This document shows, one piece after another, positions 25,392-34,964 of a DNA stretch of 64,000 nt (its first letter is position 1; every line of letters starts with the position of its first letter). A model generated the notes under the pieces. That model saw only the letters and a list, made by a program, of their open reading frames with translations, made no database searches and had not been told where the DNA came from. Both the position numbers and the translations under genes were made by a program. Source of the stretch: Modicisalibacter muralis (lineage in GTDB: Bacteria > Pseudomonadota > Gammaproteobacteria > Pseudomonadales > Halomonadaceae); contig NZ_FNGI01000012.1 in the NCBI RefSeq assembly GCF_900102945.1, positions 1-64,000 on the forward strand, written 5' to 3'.

Positions 25392-25846
25392 GATGTAGCA
25401 CCCGGCAAACTGAACTGGTAAGTAAACGGGGAAATATCCTCATTTCCTTCCTTACGCGTCTCCTGCCAATCGACCGTTACCCTGTAGGAGCAGGGACCGT
25501 CTGCACCCGTCTCGATCGCGCTATCGCCACCGCCTGGCAGTGTTTCCCTGCCATCTCCACCATCGCTGAACCAGGCTTTTTTCCAATCGTCGGAAACATC
25601 GCTAACGGGTGGGCATGCCTGGCCAGGCTGCAATCTGGACCACAGGCGTTCCTGCGCATCGATTGCGATGACATTGGCCAGCGAACGCTGATAAGCCATG
25701 TGCGCACCTTGCAGGGCCTTGAGTTGCATTCCCGCAACGCCCAGCAAGCCAATCGACAACACGAGCAGCGCAATCAATGCTTCGATCAGCGAGAAGCCTT
25801 GGCAGCGGCAATGGCTGATTGAATGGCTAGTCATCGTCGTCGTCAT
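25388..25846 (-). CDS. pilV: Minor pilin PilV-like, copy 2
   Basis: A 152-aa pseudopilin with leader ending SHCRCQG/FSLIEALIALLVLSIGLLGVAGMQLKALQGA, the PilV/GspI pattern. Two in-frame ATGs (25846 and 25834) both lie inside the 3' end of the preceding fimT gene; the choice is not decided by a ribosome site. Confidence 0.86.
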   Translation of the reverse strand: MTTTMTSHSISHCRCQGFSLIEALIALLVLSIGLLGVAGMQLKALQGAHMAYQRSLANVIAIDAQERLWSRLQPGQACPPVSDVSDDWKKAWFSDGGDGRETLPGGGDSAIETGADGPCSYRVTVDWQETRKEGNEDISPFTYQFSLPGATS

Positions 25847-26321
25847 CTTCTTGCTCTTCGTTAGCGCTGTTCTGTTCCGTGTCGCCTACTGGCCTGCCGA
25901 CCCTACCCGCTGAAGAGACTTGTAACTCCCGCCCTCCGATAGTCACCGAACACGTGTTTGGCACACACTCGGGTCGACCCAGCGCATCGAACGTCACTTT
26001 CAGATCATGATTCAGGTCGATGCTATCGCTCGAGGATTCAATGGATAGGATCGGATCGTCGCCATCGACCGTCAGGCTCCAGCCACCACCGTTTTTCGAG
26101 TCGAGAGCGAGCGTTATTTCTTCATGACGAGTAATCGCTTCGCTGCGTGCCAGTTTGAACCCATTTAATATGTCGTTATAGCTGGCCGCCGGGCGATTGC
26201 CGGTAATTAGTGTCCGAAATCCAGGCACGGCAATCGTTGCCAGAACGCCCATGATCAATAGCGTGATGATCAGTTCTACCAGGGTGAAACCTGCCTGCCC
26301 GGCACGTTTACCAGCAGTCAT
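25827..26321 (-). CDS. GspH/FimT family minor pseudopilin, copy 3
   Basis: A 164-aa pseudopilin with leader MTAGKRAGQAG/FTLVELIITLLIMGVLATIAVPGF, the GspH/FimU type. The C-terminus ends in EEQEDDDDDD, encoded by a GAT/GAC repeat that runs into the stop and overlaps the start of pilV copy 2. The ATG at 26321 overlaps the pilE copy 2 end by 14 bp; an upstream start would add 7 residues. Confidence 0.87.
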   Translation of the reverse strand: MTAGKRAGQAGFTLVELIITLLIMGVLATIAVPGFRTLITGNRPAASYNDILNGFKLARSEAITRHEEITLALDSKNGGGWSLTVDGDDPILSIESSSDSIDLNHDLKVTFDALGRPECVPNTCSVTIGGRELQVSSAGRVGRPVGDTEQNSANEEQEDDDDDD

Positions 26322-26715
26322 TATCGCCACCCGTCGAGCCACGCTTACCGGTCTGCGTCAACGTCAGGTTGCCGCAGGTATCGCTGGTCTGTGCTCCCTG
26401 CGGCACCGCGACTAGCGTGTATTCCGTGGCAGTCAGTAGCCCACCATCGGTTTGCGAAACGTCGATCGCGTAGTGTTCATCCGGTGAGAGTTGCGGGAAA
26501 GAGATACAATTTTCGTAGGAGCTATCCTGCGTATAGCAACGCTCCAGCCGTTGCGCGGTTTCCATCAACCCCGCCTTGCCATCCGCCCTGCGGGCATCCT
26601 GCACGTAGCCCGTGTAGGTGGGGTAGGCGATGGCCGCAAGAATACCGATGATCACCAGCGCGATGAGCAGTTCGAACAGCGTGAAGCCGGCTTGTCGCTC
26701 CCGGTTTCTCATCAT
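26308..26715 (-). CDS. pilE: Type IV pilin-like protein PilE, copy 2
   Basis: A 135-aa minor pilin: MMRNRERQAG/FTLFELLIALVIIGILAAIAYPTYTGYVQDARRADG, then a GLMETAQRLERCYTQ helix and a C-terminal DTCGNLTL...DNDCW cysteine pair much like copy 1. AAGGTGG precedes the ATG pair at 26715/26712. It heads the second minus-strand minor-pilin operon and lies next to ispH, where pilE is found in P. aeruginosa. Confidence 0.9.
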   Translation of the reverse strand: MMRNRERQAGFTLFELLIALVIIGILAAIAYPTYTGYVQDARRADGKAGLMETAQRLERCYTQDSSYENCISFPQLSPDEHYAIDVSQTDGGLLTATEYTLVAVPQGAQTSDTCGNLTLTQTGKRGSTGGDNDCW

Positions 26716-26774
26716 CGAGTTGCCACCTTGTAATTCAGTGTGTACCACATACAGCAGTATGACAGAAATAGTCA

Positions 26775-26800
26775 TAAAAAAGTCGGGCCTTAGCCCGACT
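26775..26800 (-). terminator. Rho-independent terminator of the ileS-lspA-fkpB-ispH operon
   Basis: Perfect 8-bp stem AGTCGGGC/GCCCGACT with a 4-nt loop, followed on the minus strand by six Ts. It lies 24 bp behind the ispH stop and isolates the pilus operon, which must have its own promoter in 26716-26775. Confidence 0.88.
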
Positions 26801-26824
26801 CGAAATTCTCTGAAGAGTTATTTC

Positions 26825-27778
26825 TCATTCGCTGGCGATGACTCGCTCGCGCAGTTCGCGCGGCATGGAGAAGGTGATCGTTTCTTCGCGACCTTCGAGT
26901 TCCTGGGGTAGCGTGGCGCCGAGTTCGCGCAGGCGCTCGATCACGCCGTTGACCAGCACCTCCGGGGCGCTGGCGCCAGCGGTAATGCCGATACTATCGA
27001 CGCCTTCCAACCATGTTTCATCGATCAGGCTGGCATCGTCGATCAGCTTGGCGGGCGTGCTCATGCGCTCGGCCAGCTCGCGCAGGCGGTTGGAGTTGGA
27101 GCTGTTGACGCTGCCCACCACCAGCACCAGATCGCTCTCGGCGGCCAGTTGCCGCACGGCATCCTGGCGATTCTGCGTGGCATAGCAGATGTCGTCCTTG
27201 CGTGGCCCGTCGATCGCCGGGAACTTTGCGCGCAGTGCGTCGATCACTCGGGCGGTGTCGTCCATCGACAGCGTGGTCTGGGTGACGAAAGCCAGCGTCT
27301 CGGGATTGTTGACCGTAAGCGCCGCGACATCGGCTTCGTCTTCGACCAGGTAGATGGCGCCGCCATGCGAGGTATCGTAGCGGCCCATGGTGCCTTCCAC
27401 TTCGGGGTGGCCGGCATGGCCGATGAGGATGCATTCCTGGCCGCGCTTGGCGTAGCGCAGCACCTCCATATGCACCTTGGTCACCAGCGGACAGGTGGCG
27501 TCGAATACCTTGAGGCCGCGACGCTCGGCTTCCTGCTGCACGGCACGCGACACGCCATGCGCGGAGAAGATCACCGTCACGTCGTCGGGTACCTCATGGA
27601 GCTCTTCGACAAAGATCGCGCCGCGCTCGCGCAGCGAATCGACCACGAAGCGATTGTGAACGACCTCGTGGCGCACGTAGATCGGTGGGCCGAGCACGTC
27701 GAGCGCGCGATTGACGATTTCGATGGCGCGGTCGACGCCGGCACAAAAGCCGCGGGGATTGGCCAGCTTGATCTGCAT
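26825..27778 (-). CDS. ispH: 4-hydroxy-3-methylbut-2-enyl diphosphate reductase IspH
   Basis: Last step of the MEP pathway, giving isopentenyl and dimethylallyl diphosphate; a 4Fe-4S enzyme. The three cluster cysteines are visible in [22 protein letters not shown] and [11 protein letters not shown], with the acid motif [12 protein letters not shown]. The ATG at 27778 has GAGG 6 nt upstream (317 aa). Confidence 0.97.
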   Translation of the reverse strand: MQIKLANPRGFCAGVDRAIEIVNRALDVLGPPIYVRHEVVHNRFVVDSLRERGAIFVEELHEVPDDVTVIFSAHGVSRAVQQEAERRGLKVFDATCPLVTKVHMEVLRYAKRGQECILIGHAGHPEVEGTMGRYDTSHGGAIYLVEDEADVAALTVNNPETLAFVTQTTLSMDDTARVIDALRAKFPAIDGPRKDDICYATQNRQDAVRQLAAESDLVLVVGSVNSSNSNRLRELAERMSTPAKLIDDASLIDETWLEGVDSIGITAGASAPEVLVNGVIERLRELGATLPQELEGREETITFSMPRELRERVIASE

Positions 27779-27799
27779 TGAAACCTCACTTTTCACCGC

Positions 27800-28246
27800 T
27801 CAGTGAGTGGTTATGGGGTGAACATCGATAATCTCGACATCGAATGTCAGGGTACGCCCGGCCAGCGGATGATTGAAGTCCACTTCGACGCGTTTCTCGT
27901 CGATCTCGGTGATCACGCCGGGCAGCTCACCGCCGTTGGGGTCGGTAAACGACATCACCAGCCCTTCCTCGAGCTCGGGGCCTTCGAAGCTTTCACGGGG
28001 GATTTTTTGCATGTTCTGCGGATTGTGCTGACCGAACGCATGCTCGGGGGAAATCTCGTAGCTGCCGGTGTCGCCCTTGGCCAGCCCCGCCAGTGGCGCC
28101 TCGAAGCCCGGCGGCAGATTGCCATCGCCGACCTGAAATGTCGCCGGTTGCTTATCGCGAGTGGAGTCGACCACGGTGCCGTCCTCCAGCTTTAGCGTGA
28201 AGTGCAGCGTGACTTCCATGCCGTCGCCGATGCGATAATCGCTCAT
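27800..28246 (-). CDS. fkpB: FKBP-type peptidyl-prolyl isomerase (SlpA/FkpB)
   Basis: A 148-aa cytosolic isomerase and chaperone of the SlpA type: FKBP halves (VTLHFTLKLEDGTVVDST, LPPGFEAPLAGLAKGD) flank the insert-in-flap domain that starts near GQHNPQNMQKIPRESF. The C-terminus VDFNHPLAGRTLTFDVEI is conserved. It lies between lspA and ispH as in E. coli and Pseudomonas. Confidence 0.95.
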   Translation of the reverse strand: MSDYRIGDGMEVTLHFTLKLEDGTVVDSTRDKQPATFQVGDGNLPPGFEAPLAGLAKGDTGSYEISPEHAFGQHNPQNMQKIPRESFEGPELEEGLVMSFTDPNGGELPGVITEIDEKRVEVDFNHPLAGRTLTFDVEIIDVHPITTH

Positions 28247-28270
28247 CTCGAAGGTTCCATTCGCAGAAAT

Positions 28271-28750
28271 TCAGTTCTTTTGACGCCGCACATCGCGTAG
28301 AGATTCAAAAATCAGCGCGATGGCGCCCAGAGTGATAGCGGTATCCGCCAGGTTGAAGGCCGGAAAGTAATAAGCCTGCCAATGGAAGGATAGGAAATCC
28401 ACCACATAACCGAGCATCAAACGATCATAAAGGTTGCCCAGCGCACCGCCAATGATCAGCGCCAGTGCCGCTGCCAGCAGGGTTTCATGGGCCTTGAGTC
28501 GGGTCAGCCAGACCGTCAGGCCAATGCTCGCGCCGATCGCGATCAGCGCGAAGAACCAGCGCTGCCAGCCGTCATGACCGGCCAGAAAGCTGAACGCCGC
28601 GCCGGTATTGTGCAGCAGCGTCAGGTTGAAGAACGGCAACAGCTCCACCGGCTGGCCGTATACCAGCATGGCACTGGCCAGCGCCTTGGTGCCCAGGTCC
28701 AGCACGATGACCAGTGCCGACAACCACAGCCAGCGCAACGGGCGACTCAT
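28271..28750 (-). CDS. lspA: Lipoprotein signal peptidase II
   Basis: An aspartyl protease of the inner membrane that removes lipoprotein signal peptides after Lgt modification. Four transmembrane helices; catalytic aspartates in GALGNLYDRLMLGYVVDF and FNLADTAITLG. I chose the ATG at 28750 (GAGG 8 nt upstream, 159 aa, normal length). An earlier ATG at 28801 overlaps the ileS end by 8 bp and would add 17 hydrophilic residues. Confidence 0.95.
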   Translation of the reverse strand: MSRPLRWLWLSALVIVLDLGTKALASAMLVYGQPVELLPFFNLTLLHNTGAAFSFLAGHDGWQRWFFALIAIGASIGLTVWLTRLKAHETLLAAALALIIGGALGNLYDRLMLGYVVDFLSFHWQAYYFPAFNLADTAITLGAIALIFESLRDVRRQKN

Positions 28751-28793
28751 CGGCACGGCCTCGCTTGGCTTCGCGGCACTATTCTCTCTGGCT

Positions 28794-31634
28794 TCAGGCA
28801 TAGTGACGCACTTCTCCCGGCCCGTCGGGCAGATTGCTGATACAGCGGCCGCACAGGTCAGGGTGCTCGGCGTGGCTACCGACATCCTCGCGATGATGCC
28901 AGCAGCGTTCGCATTTGGTGTTGGGGCTGGCGATCACCGCCACCCTGAGAGCGTCGAGTTCGGTGGCTTCGCCGCTCGAGGCCTCGGCCGAATCCAGCGA
29001 TGCCAAGTGCACTTCGCTGGTCAGCAGCACGAAGCGCAGCTCGTCGCCGAGCCGGCCCAGCGTCTCGCGTAGTTCGTCGCTTGCGTACAGCGTCACCTCG
29101 GCGGCCAGGCTGTTCTTGATGACCTTGGCGTTGCGCGCGTCTTCCAGGCACTTGTTGACCGCCTGCTTGACTTCCAGCACCTGCTCCCAGAAGTCGCGAC
29201 CGAAGGCGGCATCGTCGCCCAGCGTAGAAAGCCCGGTATAGAAGGTCTCGAGCAGCACGCTGGCCTTGCGCTCGCCGGGAATGTGCTCGTAGATTTCCTC
29301 GGCGGTGAACGACAGGATCGGCGCCACCCAGCGCGCCAGCGCCTCGACCACCTGATAGAGCGCGGTCTGGCAACTGCGCCGGGCCAGCGAATCGGCCTGG
29401 GTGGTGTACTGGCGATCCTTGATCACGTCGAGGTAGAAACCGCCGAGTTCGCGGGCGCAGAAGGTATGCACCTGCTGATAGACGTCGAGGAAACGGTACT
29501 CGGCGTAGGCGGCCTCGATGCGTGCCTGCAACTGCGCGGCGCGGTCGACCACCCATTGATCCAGCGCCAGCATGTCTTCGAAGGCCACCGCGTCGCGCGT
29601 GGCATCGAAGCCATTGAGATTGGCGAGCAGGAAGCGCGAGGTGTTGCGGATACGCCGGTAGACATCGGCGGTGCGCTTGAGTATCTCGTCAGAGACGGCC
29701 ATCTCGCCGGAGTAGTCGGTGGAGGCGACCCACAGGCGCAGGATATCGGCGCCCAATTTATCCATGACTTCCTGCGGAGCGACCACGTTGCCCACCGACT
29801 TGGACATCTTGCGACCCTGGGCATCGACGGTGAAGCCGTGAGTCAATAGCCCCTTGTAGGGTGGGTGACCGTCGATGGCACAGCCGGTCAGCAGCGACGA
29901 GTGGAACCAGCCGCGATGCTGATCGGAGCCTTCCAGGTACAGATCGGCCCGCGGCCCCTGGCTGTGGCCCAGCGCATGCGAGCCACGCAACACGTGCCAG
30001 TGCGTGGTGCCGGAGTCGAACCACACGTCGAGAGTGTCGGAAACCTTGTCGTAGTGCGCGGCGTCGTCACCGATCAGTTCCTCGGCGGCGAGGCGGAACC
30101 AGGCGTCGATGCCCTCAAGCTCGACGCGCTTGGCGACGTCTTCCATCAACTCGACGGTGCGCGGATGCAGCTCGCCACTGACCTTGTGCAGGAAGAACGG
30201 GATCGGCACGCCCCAGTTGCGCTGGCGCGAGATACACCAATCGGGGCGATTGGCAATCATCGAATGCAGCCGCGCCTTGCCCCAGGCCGGCACGAACTGG
30301 GTCGCCTCGACGCCATCCAGCGCACGCTGGCGCAGAGTCTTGCCATCGGCTCCTTCGATGTCCATGCCGACGAACCACTGCGCCGTGGCGCGGTAGATCA
30401 CCGGCGACTTGTGGCGCCAGCAATGCATATAGCTGTGGGTGATGGTCTTGTGGGCCAGCAGGGCGTCGACCTCGTCGAGCTTGGCGACGATCTGCAGGTT
30501 GGCCTTCCAGATCATCTGCCCGCCGAAGAATTTCAGGTCCTCGGCATAGACACCGTTACCCATTACCGGGCTCTCGATCTCGTCGAAGCTCATGCCATGG
30601 GCACGGCAGGTATTGAAGTCGTCCACCCCATAGGCCGGCGACGAATGTACGATCCCGGTACTGCCCACTTCGGATTCCACGTAGTCGGCCAGATACACCG
30701 GCGAACGACGCGCATAGAAGGGATGGGCAAACTCGATCTCCGACAGGCGCTCGCCCCCGACGGTGGCGATGATGTGACCCTCCCGCCCGAAGCGCTCCAG
30801 GCAGCTCTCCACCAGCTCCTCGGCCAGCAGCAACAGTCGGTCGCCGACATCGACCAGCGCATAGGTGAACTCGGGGTGTACATTGAGCGCCTGGTTGGCG
30901 GGGATCGTCCACGGCGTGGTGGTCCAGATCACTGCGGCGGCGGGCTTGGGCAGCTCGGCCAAGCCGAAGGCGGCGGCCAGCTTGTCATCCTCGGCGCAGG
31001 GGAAGGCCACGTCGATGGCGTCGGATTGCTTGTCGGCGTATTCGACCTCGGCCTCGGCCAGCGCCGAGCCGCAATCGAAACACCAGTTGACCGGCTTCAG
31101 GCCCTTGAACACGTAACCGTGCTTGACCATCTCGGCCAGCGCGCGGATCTCGCCGGCCTCGTTGACGAAGTCCATGGTGCGATAGGGGCGCGCCCAGTCG
31201 CCGACCACGCCCAGACGCACGAAATCCGTGCGCTGGCCGTCGATCTGCTCGGCGGCATACTCGCGGCACAGCGCCCGCGCCTGGCTGGCCGGCAGGTGCT
31301 TGCCGTGAGTGGTCTCGACCTTGTGCTCGATGGGCAGGCCGTGGCAGTCCCAGCCCGGCACGTAGGGCGCGTCGAAGCCGGCCAGCCCCTTGGACTTGAC
31401 GATGATGTCCTTGAGGATCTTGTTGACGGCGTGGCCGATATGGATGCTGCCGTTGGCATACGGCGGGCCATCGTGAAGCACGAACGTCTCGCGGCCCTGG
31501 CCCGCTTCGCGCAGGCGCTGGTACAGATCGATCTGCTGCCAGTGCTGGACCCGCGCGGGCTCGCGCTTGGGCAGGTTGCCGCGCATCGGGAAATCGGTCT
31601 CGGGCAAATTCAGGGTGTGCTTGTAGTCGCTCAT
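28794..31634 (-). CDS. ileS: Isoleucyl-tRNA synthetase
   Basis: Class Ia synthetase of 946 aa. HIGH motif in [14 protein letters not shown] and KMSKS in [10 protein letters not shown]; the CP1 editing domain lies between, and the anticodon-binding domain ends in a Zn finger with four cysteines (CERCWHH, LCGRC). This is the standard bacterial type 1 enzyme. It follows ribF by 10 bp. Confidence 0.98.
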   Translation of the reverse strand: MSDYKHTLNLPETDFPMRGNLPKREPARVQHWQQIDLYQRLREAGQGRETFVLHDGPPYANGSIHIGHAVNKILKDIIVKSKGLAGFDAPYVPGWDCHGLPIEHKVETTHGKHLPASQARALCREYAAEQIDGQRTDFVRLGVVGDWARPYRTMDFVNEAGEIRALAEMVKHGYVFKGLKPVNWCFDCGSALAEAEVEYADKQSDAIDVAFPCAEDDKLAAAFGLAELPKPAAAVIWTTTPWTIPANQALNVHPEFTYALVDVGDRLLLLAEELVESCLERFGREGHIIATVGGERLSEIEFAHPFYARRSPVYLADYVESEVGSTGIVHSSPAYGVDDFNTCRAHGMSFDEIESPVMGNGVYAEDLKFFGGQMIWKANLQIVAKLDEVDALLAHKTITHSYMHCWRHKSPVIYRATAQWFVGMDIEGADGKTLRQRALDGVEATQFVPAWGKARLHSMIANRPDWCISRQRNWGVPIPFFLHKVSGELHPRTVELMEDVAKRVELEGIDAWFRLAAEELIGDDAAHYDKVSDTLDVWFDSGTTHWHVLRGSHALGHSQGPRADLYLEGSDQHRGWFHSSLLTGCAIDGHPPYKGLLTHGFTVDAQGRKMSKSVGNVVAPQEVMDKLGADILRLWVASTDYSGEMAVSDEILKRTADVYRRIRNTSRFLLANLNGFDATRDAVAFEDMLALDQWVVDRAAQLQARIEAAYAEYRFLDVYQQVHTFCARELGGFYLDVIKDRQYTTQADSLARRSCQTALYQVVEALARWVAPILSFTAEEIYEHIPGERKASVLLETFYTGLSTLGDDAAFGRDFWEQVLEVKQAVNKCLEDARNAKVIKNSLAAEVTLYASDELRETLGRLGDELRFVLLTSEVHLASLDSAEASSGEATELDALRVAVIASPNTKCERCWHHREDVGSHAEHPDLCGRCISNLPDGPGEVRHYA

Positions 31635-31644
31635 AACCTAGGAG

Positions 31645-32694
31645 TCAGCCGTCTTGGTCGGAGGCCGCACGGCCCGCCGAGGAATCGGAAATCACAGCGA
31701 CCGACGCCAGCGGCGCCGATGCCAGAAAGGGTGCCCAGTCGCTGGGAGTGCCATCCGTGCCTGCCAGCCAATCGCTGAAATACTCGCGTGCCCGCGCCTG
31801 ATCGGCCTGAATCTGGCGCTTGAGCGGCTCGAGCCCATCGAAGGTCAGCTCGCCACGCAGCCGGGCGCAGGGCACGACATCGATACGCTGACCGTAGAGA
31901 TCGCCGTCGAAATCGAACAGATTGACCTCCAGCACCGGTCGCTTTGAGCCCACCGTCGGCCGCCAGCCGATATTGGCGACACCGGGAAACACCCGGCCAT
32001 CGGCCAGCCGGGTGATCGCCGCATACACGCCACGCAGCGCCATCGGCCCGGACAACAGCGGCAGATTGGCGGTGGGCACGCCGATGGTGCGGCCCAATCG
32101 GCGATCGCTCACCACGCGTCCCGACAACCGATAAGGGCGGCCCAGCATGCGTGCCGCCTGGTGGAAGTTGCCGCTGGCCAGCAGGGTGCGCACCCGCGAG
32201 CTGGAAACCCGTTCGTCGTCCAGCGCGAAGGTGCGGGTATGCTCGACACCGAAACCGCGCGCCTCGCCGACCCGGGTCAGCAACGCGAAGTCGCCGGCGC
32301 GGTCGCAGCCGAAGCGGAAGTCGTCGCCGACCACCAGGTGGCGCACGTCCAGCCCATCGATCAACACGCGGTCGATGAACTGGTCGGCGGTCAGGCTGCG
32401 CAGGGCGTCGTTGAACGGCAGGCAAACGATACGCTCGGCGCCGTGCGCCGCCAGCAGCCGCACCTTGTCGCGCAGGCGGGTCAGGCGGGGTGGCGCCTGA
32501 TCGCCGGCGAAGTACTCGCGCGGCTGCGGCTCGAAGATTACCACCGTGACCGGCAACCCCAACGTCGCGGCACAATCGCGCAATTGATCGAGAATCGCCT
32601 GATGGCCACGGTGCACGCCATCGAAATTGCCGATGGTCGCCACGCAGCCCCGGTGATGCTGTCGCAGATTGTGCAAGCCACGAATCAATTGCAT
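31645..32694 (-). CDS. ribF: Bifunctional riboflavin kinase / FAD synthetase
   Basis: Makes FMN and then FAD. The N-terminal nucleotidyltransferase domain has IGNFDGVHRGHQAIL and a late SSSRVRTLL motif; the C-terminal kinase domain starts near IGVPTANLPLL and carries GVYAAI and GWRPTVG. At 349 aa it is slightly longer than E. coli RibF because of a polar tail. A TATAAT on the minus strand (32724-32729) may be its -10. No FMN riboswitch is visible. Confidence 0.96.
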   Translation of the reverse strand: MQLIRGLHNLRQHHRGCVATIGNFDGVHRGHQAILDQLRDCAATLGLPVTVVIFEPQPREYFAGDQAPPRLTRLRDKVRLLAAHGAERIVCLPFNDALRSLTADQFIDRVLIDGLDVRHLVVGDDFRFGCDRAGDFALLTRVGEARGFGVEHTRTFALDDERVSSSRVRTLLASGNFHQAARMLGRPYRLSGRVVSDRRLGRTIGVPTANLPLLSGPMALRGVYAAITRLADGRVFPGVANIGWRPTVGSKRPVLEVNLFDFDGDLYGQRIDVVPCARLRGELTFDGLEPLKRQIQADQARAREYFSDWLAGTDGTPSDWAPFLASAPLASVAVISDSSAGRAASDQDG

Positions 32695-32746
32695 GCGTCG
32701 TTCACGAGTCGATTAAAAAGTCGATTATAACGGTCAGCCATTTATA

Positions 32747-32794
32747 CGCCTATCCGTGTAAGCGCCTAGCCCGTCAAACGCCTACCCAGTCAAA
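32747..32794. repeat. Three 16-bp tandem repeats at the murJ end
   Basis: CGCCTATCCGTGTAAG, CGCCTAGCCCGTCAAA and CGCCTACCCAGTCAAA stand head to tail. The third contains the murJ stop and its last codons, so the non-coding copies look like duplications of the gene end. Confidence 0.7.
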
Positions 32795-34461
32795 CGAAAG
32801 TGCCGCAGGCGAATGCCGCAAATCGCCAGCCAGGCGAAATACGCCACCACCCCGCCGAGCACCAGGCAGGACAACACCCAAACGCGGTGCCAGACATCCC
32901 AGCTCAGCCAGGCTTGCCAATCCGGCGACAGCCACCACAACCCGAGCCCCAGTAACACACAGCCGCCACCGAGTTGCCAGGCGTAGCGGCCCCAGCCGGG
33001 CTGGAATACCAACACCCCGTTTCGCCGCAGGCCGAGACCCAGCAGCCCGGCATTCAGGAAAGCCGCGAGCGACGTCGCCAGCGCCAGCCCGGCGTGAGCC
33101 AACGGCACGATCAACGCCAGATTGAGCGCCATGTTGGCAACCATGGCGAGAATCCCGATCTTGACCGGCGTCTTGGTATCCTGACGCGCGAAATAGCCCG
33201 GCGCCAGCACCTTGATCAGCATGAAGGCCACCAGCCCCAGCGCATAGGCGCGCAGGCTCATCGCCGCCATGGCGATGTCGTTCTCGGTCATCGCGCCGTA
33301 GTAGAACAGGCTGATCAACAGCGGCTCGGCCAATACCGCCAGCGCCAGCGCGGCTGGCAAGCCGATCAACAGCACCGCGCGCAGCGCCCAGTCGAGCATC
33401 TTCGCGAAATGCTCCGGCGATTGCTCGGCGTGGCGCTTGGACAGCGCCGGCAGAATCACCGTGCCGATGGCGATACCGAACACGCCCAGCGGCAGCTCCA
33501 CCAGGCGATCCGAGTAGTACAGCCAGGACACGCTGCCCGAGACCAGAAACGAGGCCAGCACGGTGTCTAGCAGCAGATTGATCTGCGACACCGAAACACC
33601 GAATAGCGCCGGTCCCATCAGCCGCAGGATGCGCCTGACGCCCTCGTGGGCGAAGCGCGGCCAGGGTTTCGGCAACAGGCCCAGCCGGGCCAGAAACGGC
33701 ACCTGAAAGGCCAACTGCGCGACACCGGCGATCAGCACGCCCCAGGCCAACGCCATCGGCGGCGTTTCCATCAGGGGCGTCAGCCACAGCGCCGCGCCGA
33801 TCAGCGAAATGTTCAACAGTACCGGGGTGAGGGCCGGCACGGCGAAACGGTTCCAGGTGTTGAGCACGCTCCCCGAGAACGCCGTCAGCGAAATCAGCAG
33901 CAGATACGGGAAGGTCAGTTGCAGCATGTCCGCGGTCAGCGCCAACTTGCCCGAGTTGTCACTGAACCCCGGCGCGAACAGCCACGCCAACCACGGCGCC
34001 AGCAGCATGGCCAGGGCCGTGAGTAGCGCCAGCACCACCGTCAGGCTGCCCGAAACCGCATCGAGCAACTCGCGCACCTCGGCGCGCGTGCGTCGCGTGG
34101 CATATTCCGAGAGCACCGGCACGAAGGCCTGATTGAAGGCCCCCTCGGCGAACAGCCGGCGCAGGAAGTTGGGAATCTTGAAGGCGACGAAGAAGGCGTC
34201 GGCGCCACTGCCGGCACCGAACAGGGTGGCGATGGTCACGTCTCGCGCCAATCCCAGCACCCGCGAAAGCATGGTCATCATGCTGACCACCAGCCCGGAG
34301 CGCAGCAGGCCGGCGCGCAGCGGCGCACCCTTGCCGGGCGCCGCGCTCGGGGCGCCGTCGCCCGCCGAAGGAGCATCTAGCTGTGTACCGTCATGTGCCA
34401 CCGATGGCCGCTCGTTGTGCTCGGACTCCACCCTGGGCCTACCTTCTGGTTGAAAAGTCAT
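32782..34461 (-). CDS. murJ: Lipid II flippase MurJ
   Basis: Moves lipid II across the inner membrane for peptidoglycan synthesis. A 14-helix MOP-family protein with the MurJ start LLRSGLVVSMMTMLSRVLGLARDV and the conserved FKIPNFLRRLFAEGAFNQAFVPV. The N-terminus is about 45 residues longer than usual and polar. The first ATG (34461) directly abuts the rpsT terminator and has no ribosome site; a GTG at 34431 with AAGGTAGG upstream is an attractive alternative. Confidence 0.94.
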   Translation of the reverse strand: MTFQPEGRPRVESEHNERPSVAHDGTQLDAPSAGDGAPSAAPGKGAPLRAGLLRSGLVVSMMTMLSRVLGLARDVTIATLFGAGSGADAFFVAFKIPNFLRRLFAEGAFNQAFVPVLSEYATRRTRAEVRELLDAVSGSLTVVLALLTALAMLLAPWLAWLFAPGFSDNSGKLALTADMLQLTFPYLLLISLTAFSGSVLNTWNRFAVPALTPVLLNISLIGAALWLTPLMETPPMALAWGVLIAGVAQLAFQVPFLARLGLLPKPWPRFAHEGVRRILRLMGPALFGVSVSQINLLLDTVLASFLVSGSVSWLYYSDRLVELPLGVFGIAIGTVILPALSKRHAEQSPEHFAKMLDWALRAVLLIGLPAALALAVLAEPLLISLFYYGAMTENDIAMAAMSLRAYALGLVAFMLIKVLAPGYFARQDTKTPVKIGILAMVANMALNLALIVPLAHAGLALATSLAAFLNAGLLGLGLRRNGVLVFQPGWGRYAWQLGGGCVLLGLGLWWLSPDWQAWLSWDVWHRVWVLSCLVLGGVVAYFAWLAICGIRLRHFRLTG

Positions 34462-34465
34462 GCAT

Positions 34466-34491
34466 AAAAAAACCGGCCGAAGCCGGTTTTT
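34466..34491 (-). terminator. Rho-independent terminator of rpsT
   Basis: AAAAACCGGC/GCCGGTTTTT with a 4-nt loop and a T-run on the minus strand, 19 bp behind the rpsT stop. It ends 5 bp before the first murJ ATG. Confidence 0.88.
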
Positions 34492-34509
34492 AGCGCGCCT
34501 GCACCCGGC

Positions 34510-34776
34510 TTAAGCAGCCAGGGCCTTAATTCGCTTGTTCAGACGACTCTTGATGCGCGCCGCTTTCTTCTTGGACAGAGCGTCCTTGTCGGCAATGCGG
34601 TCGATGACCGGCTGCGCCGCGCGGAACTCTTCCATGGCCTTGGCGTGATCGCCGCCCTGGATGGCCTTGATCACGCGCTTGATGTAAGTGCGGACCATGG
34701 AGCGCTGGCCGGCGTTATGCTGACGGCGCTCTTCCGATTGACGTGCACGCTTCTTGGCTTGCTTGGTATTCGCCAC
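34510..34776 (-). CDS. rpsT: 30S ribosomal protein S20
   Basis: An 88-aa basic protein: MANTKQAKKRARQSEERRQ, MVRTYIKRVIKAI and KKKAARIKSRLNKRIKAL are diagnostic. The start has AAGGAG upstream. Upstream lie a hairpin CGATTT-GGT-AAATCG (34822-34836) and a 15-bp palindrome (34864-34878). S20 is known to be autoregulated in E. coli; whether this leader does that is untested. Confidence 0.98.
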   Translation of the reverse strand: MANTKQAKKRARQSEERRQHNAGQRSMVRTYIKRVIKAIQGGDHAKAMEEFRAAQPVIDRIADKDALSKKKAARIKSRLNKRIKALAA

Positions 34777-34863
34777 CGTAATCTCCTTGGAGAACTATAA
34801 AATGCGGTGTAAGTGTTTGATCGATTTGGTAAATCGAATGCTTCCAAACCGATTTGGCTATCG

Positions 34864-34878
34864 TCAGTGAGTCACTGA
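34864..34878. promoter_or_regulatory. 15-bp palindrome upstream of rpsT
   Basis: TCAGTGA-G-TCACTGA is a perfect inverted repeat with 7-bp arms about 88 bp before the rpsT start. It looks like a protein-binding site; no regulator can be named. Confidence 0.4.
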
Positions 34879-34964
34879 TTACGGGCCATGTCCGAGAGGA
34901 TGCGGCATCCTAGCATACTGCCTCCCCGCTTGCTACAGCCCGCGTGAATGGCGGCCCGGCGGCA

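Noticed and set aside
29865..31778. 637-aa open frame on the plus strand
   Set aside because: It is the antisense of ileS; codon bias and motifs clearly belong to the minus strand.
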